Source: Chitinophagia bacterium
GTDB lineage: Bacteria; Bacteroidota; Bacteroidia; Chitinophagales; Chitinophagaceae
Reading direction: 5' to 3'
NCBI GenBank assembly: GCA_010021705.1
Contig: RGMU01000055.1
Span: 1-8,761, forward strand
Length of the DNA stretch: 8,761 nucleotides
The translations under genes were made by a program, and so were the position numbers. Below the pieces are notes generated by a model that was given only the letters and a program-made list of their open reading frames with translations, did not search any database and had not been told where the DNA came from. This document shows positions 5,975-8,761 of this stretch, piece by piece (within the stretch, counting starts at the first letter, position 1; each line of letters starts with the position of its first letter).

Positions 5975-6859
5975 ATGAACCGGAAACAATTTTTACAATT
6001 TTTGGCACTAATGCCCCTAAATGCAGCTGCAATGAAATTAAACGAACTTCAAAAAATAGCCGAACCGCTTGCGAATACAGAGAAAATGCCTGTGCTATTT
6101 TTGGGACACGGCAGCCCCATGAATGCTATTGAAGAAAATGAATTTGTACAAGGTTTTCGCACTATTGCCGGCACTTTACCGCCACCACAGGCTATTTTAT
6201 GTATCAGTGCCCATTGGGAAACTAAGGGTACTTTTGTAACTGCTATGGAGCATCCGCGTACCATCCATGACTTTGGAGGCTTTCCAAAGGCACTATTTGA
6301 CGTGCAATATCCGGCACCCGGCAGCCCTCAATTAGCCAAAGACACACAGTCTTTAATCACAAAAACTACCGTAGGGTTAGATACACAGTGGGGCTTAGAC
6401 CATGGCGCATGGAGTGTAATAAAGCACCTATATCCTAATGCTCAAGTGCCCGTAATTCAGCTAAGTATTGACTATACCCGCCCCCCACAATATCATTATG
6501 AATTGGCTCAAGAACTAAAGCAGCTGCGCAATAAAGGCATACTCATAATAGGCAGTGGCAATATGGTGCACAATCTTGGCATGGTGGCGTGGGATAGACT
6601 AAATGAGTCCTACGGCTATGATTGGGCATTAGAAGCAAGCCATAAAATGACCGGTTGGATAAATAACAGCGAACACCAAAACCTGATTAACTATGCCAAG
6701 CAAGGAAAAGAATTTCAACTTGCCATACCTACACCGGAGCATTATTTACCCTTGCTTTACACACTCGCACTACAAGAAACCAATGAACCACTAAACCTAT
6801 TTAATGATAAACCACTTGGCGGTTCGCTTACCATGACCTCCGTAAAAATAGGGAAATAA
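5975..6859 (+). CDS. ygiD: 4,5-DOPA extradiol dioxygenase-like protein (LigB family)
   Basis: Class III extradiol ring-cleavage dioxygenase family, 294 residues. The expected metal ligands are visible: H45 in GHGSPMN, H80 in SAHWE and H256 in PTPEHYLPL, matching the three histidines of the YgiD structure. H143 in LDHGAWS and H199 in GSGNMVHN are the further conserved histidines of the active site. The family cleaves catechols such as L-DOPA between C4 and C5; the natural substrate in bacteria is often unknown. About 23 residues are added before the YgiD-like core. They start NRKQFLQ and continue with hydrophobic FLALMPLNAAA, which looks like a weak Tat signal (Arg-Lys, not Arg-Arg) and hints at export. 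If the leader is not real, the ATG at residue 20 would give a cytosolic enzyme. It stands alone with its own candidate promoter. Confidence 0.9.
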   Translation: MNRKQFLQFLALMPLNAAAMKLNELQKIAEPLANTEKMPVLFLGHGSPMNAIEENEFVQGFRTIAGTLPPPQAILCISAHWETKGTFVTAMEHPRTIHDFGGFPKALFDVQYPAPGSPQLAKDTQSLITKTTVGLDTQWGLDHGAWSVIKHLYPNAQVPVIQLSIDYTRPPQYHYELAQELKQLRNKGILIIGSGNMVHNLGMVAWDRLNESYGYDWALEASHKMTGWINNSEHQNLINYAKQGKEFQLAIPTPEHYLPLLYTLALQETNEPLNLFNDKPLGGSLTMTSVKIGK

Positions 6860-6878
6860 ACTGCCGGTGCTTAGAAAA

Positions 6879-6910
6879 TTTGCCTTAATAGGTGATATGA
6901 TGTAGTTTTG
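6879..6910 (+). promoter_or_regulatory. Promoter of the RND adaptor gene, implying a near-leaderless mRNA
   Basis: TTTG (6879-6882), a 20-base spacer and TAGTTTTG (6903-6910) fit the Bacteroidota promoter well. The likely start codon ATG (6916) is only five bases beyond the -7 box, so transcription would begin at or next to it. Confidence 0.65.
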
Positions 6911-6915
6911 TGGTG

Positions 6916-7999
6916 ATGAAACACCTCATAATAGCCGTTGTTATATGCCTTGCTTCGTGTGGCTATGGTACTAAAAAGATAGAACCCAAAAAGGAAGAAC
7001 CGCAGGAGGAAACAAGCATTACACTAACAGACGAGCAAGTGAAAAATGCGGGCATTGTATTGGGCAAGGCAGAGCAAAAGAGTATATCGTCTTATCTGAA
7101 GGTGAACGTATTTGTATGCTACCCATTTGCTGCCCGGTACGCAGGTGCGGAAGGGTCAGCCGATAGCGGTAATAGAAAATCACCAATTTATACAAATTCA
7201 GCAAGACTATTTGGCTGCAAAGGCAAGGCAAAATTACTTAAAACAAGAATATGACCGTCAGCGAGAACTTAACCAAAGCAAAGCCACAAGCGACAAAGTG
7301 TTTCAACTTGCAGAAGCAGAATACAACAGCAATGAAGTAGCCCTGCAAGCCAATGCAGAAAAGCTAAAGCAAATAGGCATTGTGCCGGAAAAGCTAACCC
7401 ACAACAACATTACGAGCCGCGTAAGCCTGCTATCGCCCATAACGGGGGTGGTGTCTAAAGTGAATATTAACATAGGAAAATATATAAACCCTGCCGATGT
7501 GCTGTTTGAAATTGTGAACCCAAGCGATATACACCTTCGCCTATCGGTTTTTGAGAAAGATGTTAACTTACTGTCTATTGGGCAAAGCGTAGATGCCTAC
7601 CCTGCGAACAATCCGGCACATAAATACAAATGCGAAGTGATACTGGTGAACCGCGATATAGCCCCGGACCGCAGCCTTGAGGTGCACTGCCACTTTAAGC
7701 AACCCGACACATTTTTGGTGCCCGGCATGTATATGACGGCAGATATTGAGGTGAATACCCAAAATGCCATTGTGCTACCCAAAGAGGCTATAGTGGCTTA
7801 TGGCAGCCAATCCTACATTTTTATAAGTGTTAATAAAAACAAATTTGAAATGCTACCCGTAACTACCGGTGTAGGCGAAAACGGGTATTTGCAGGTAATT
7901 CCGCCGGTAGGGGCAGATATTCTGCCTAAAAACATAGTGATAGAACATGCCTACACCCTATTAATGAAGGTAAAAAATAAAGGAGGCGAAGAGGAATAA
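6916..7999 (+). pseudogene. RND efflux periplasmic adaptor lipoprotein, disrupted by internal deletion and frameshift
   Basis: Membrane-fusion (HlyD/CusB-type) subunit of a tripartite efflux pump. Part 1 (6916 to about 7107) encodes a lipoprotein signal (MKHLIIAVVICLASC, lipobox LASC, Cys15) and the start of the adaptor up to SISSYLKVN. Part 2 (about 7109-7999, next frame) resumes with YLYATHLLPGTQVRKGQPI, the second half of the lipoyl-like domain, followed by the alpha-hairpin (QQDYLAAKAR to AEKLKQIGI), the SPITGVVSKV strand, beta-barrel (PSDIHLRLSVFEKD) and C-terminal domain. Homologues carry about 19 residues (GxIDVPPQN...PLGGY type) between the two parts. Their loss, some 56 bases and not a multiple of three, explains the frame change. 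Without the shift, part 1 ends at 7254. The ATG at 6916 is preferred over GTG at 6910/6913. No pump or TolC-like gene adjoins it. Confidence 0.82.
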
Positions 8000-8033
8000 G
8001 TAATTTGGGGCAAACTATTACTTTGCCGTGCCG

Positions 8034-8041
8034 TAACTTTG
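8034..8041 (+). promoter_or_regulatory. Candidate -7 box for lipB
   Basis: TAACTTTG fits TAnnTTTG and lies 16 bases before the lipB ATG at 8058. The nearest upstream TTTG (8004-8007) is 26 bases away, longer than usual, so the upstream box is uncertain. Confidence 0.5.
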
Positions 8042-8057
8042 CGCTTAATCAGGCAAT

Positions 8058-8717
8058 ATGAACACAATAGCATACCAAGACTTAGGCTGCATGGGATATG
8101 AAGAAGCATGGGCACTGCAAGAGGCACTCCTAAGCGAAAATTTAACCATTAAGCAACGGTTTAACGAGCCTAATCGCCACCTACCGGTTCAAACATTAGC
8201 CCCAACTTCGCACCACTTGCTGTTTTGCAGCCACCCGCATGTATATACATTAGGGAAAAGCGGGCACATAGAAAATTTGTTAATTTCAAACGAAGTATTG
8301 CAGCAGTTGGGCGTAACCTTTGTTAAAACGAACAGGGGTGGGGATATAACCTATCACGGTCCCGGGCAAATAGTAGGCTACCCTATTTTAGACTTAGAGC
8401 ACTTTTTTACCGATTTAAGCCGGTATATGCGCAGCCTTGAGGAAGTGATTATCCTCACTATGGCGGAATATGGCATAGAAGCAGGCAGGCTACCGGGTAG
8501 CACCGGCGTGTGGTTAGCACCGGATAATGCCTATAGAGCACGCAAAATATGCGCAATGGGGGTGCGTAGCAGCCGTTGGATAACGATGCACGGCTTTGCG
8601 CTAAATGTAAACACCGACCTTTCGTTTTTTAACCACATTGTGCCGTGTGGTATTGTGGATAATTTATCCCCAATATCTGCACATTTAAGCGTTTCAGTCT
8701 TACCATACTCAGTATAA
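8058..8717 (+). CDS. lipB: Octanoyltransferase LipB with aberrant C-terminus
   Basis: Lipoyl(octanoyl) transferase, cytosolic, which moves octanoate from acyl carrier protein to lipoyl domains of 2-oxoacid dehydrogenases and the glycine cleavage H protein. The core is intact: TNRGGDITYHGPGQIVGYP (91-109), catalytic Lys163 in RKICAMGV and Cys197 in HIVPCGI. Both sit 28 residues later than Lys135 and Cys169 of the E. coli enzyme, the same offset. Homologues continue after PCGI with a DKxVTSL-like stretch and some 40 residues. Here the frame reads VDNLSPISAHLSVSVLPYSV and stops at 8717, giving 219 residues, with nothing family-like after about residue 201. The last 60 codons' worth of bases look coding on the other strand. 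Hence the 3' end is replaced by a rearrangement or an assembly join, and the product would probably be unstable or impaired. Confidence 0.88.
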   Translation: MNTIAYQDLGCMGYEEAWALQEALLSENLTIKQRFNEPNRHLPVQTLAPTSHHLLFCSHPHVYTLGKSGHIENLLISNEVLQQLGVTFVKTNRGGDITYHGPGQIVGYPILDLEHFFTDLSRYMRSLEEVIILTMAEYGIEAGRLPGSTGVWLAPDNAYRARKICAMGVRSSRWITMHGFALNVNTDLSFFNHIVPCGIVDNLSPISAHLSVSVLPYSV

Positions 8718-8761
8718 GCCACAGGGTAATCAGCAAGTGCAACACTACCAGTTATCCAATT
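8660..8761 (-). other. Minus-strand open frame running off the window edge, unrecognised
   Basis: From 8761 downward the minus strand reads NWITGSVALADYPVAYTE and continues YGKTETLKCADIGDKLST, with a strong purine-N-pyrimidine codon rhythm (AAT, GGT, AGT, GTT, GCT, GAT, ACT). The plus frame through the same bases has none. Further left the same frame only antisenses lipB. I read this as the inner piece of a foreign or relocated gene joined to lipB near 8655-8665. I do not recognise the protein, and no start is visible. Confidence 0.35.

Noticed and set aside
7112..7999. Second part of the RND adaptor as an independent gene starting at TTG 7112
   Set aside because: The frame begins in the middle of the lipoyl-like domain, lacks a signal peptide or start signal, and continues the protein begun at 6916, so it is the 3' part of a broken gene.
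8654..8662. Perfect DnaA-box match TGTGGATAA
   Set aside because: It is a single site with no cluster, no AT-rich unwinding element and no origin genes. It also falls where lipB codons (GTG GAT AA) would give it naturally.

Overview
The window looks like a chromosomal segment of a Bacteroidota bacterium, probably of the Chitinophagales/Sphingobacteriales kind. The signs are several TAnnTTTG promoter boxes (one with a TTTG box 19 bases upstream), start codons without Shine-Dalgarno sequences, a DUF4846 protein, and intergenic DNA rich in A and T. The assignment rests on gene types and signals, not on a marker tree. I see no rRNA, tRNA, CRISPR array, transposase or phage gene.

Layout. (1) 1-781, plus: the 3' four fifths of a short-chain polyprenyl diphosphate synthase, cut by the window edge. 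(2) 782-960: a gap between convergent genes holding a 99-bp imperfect palindrome. (3) 961-2551, minus: an overlapping pair of exported proteins, DUF4846 followed by an M23 zinc endopeptidase. (4) 2654-4430, plus: a membrane-anchored TPR protein and a DsbD-type membrane protein in which both redox cysteines are replaced, closed by a strong bidirectional terminator. (5) 4517-5825, minus: the ribosomal operon rpsF-rpsR-rplI with a textbook Bacteroidota promoter and a structured leader resembling the S6:S18 autoregulatory RNA. (6) 5975-6859, plus: a YgiD-type extradiol dioxygenase with a Tat-like leader. (7) 6916-7999, plus: an RND-pump periplasmic adaptor lipoprotein gene disrupted by an internal deletion and frameshift, without its pump or outer-membrane partner nearby. 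(8) 8058 to the end, plus: lipB, whose catalytic core is intact but whose C-terminus is replaced by sequence that reads like a minus-strand gene, suggesting a rearrangement or chimeric join near 8655-8665.

The genes serve mostly housekeeping functions (isoprenoids, ribosome, lipoylation) and envelope functions. The points most worth a second look are the cysteine-less DsbD paralogue next to the TPR gene, the rpsF leader with two mutually exclusive folds, the palindromic intergenic element, and the two damaged genes (RND adaptor and lipB end).
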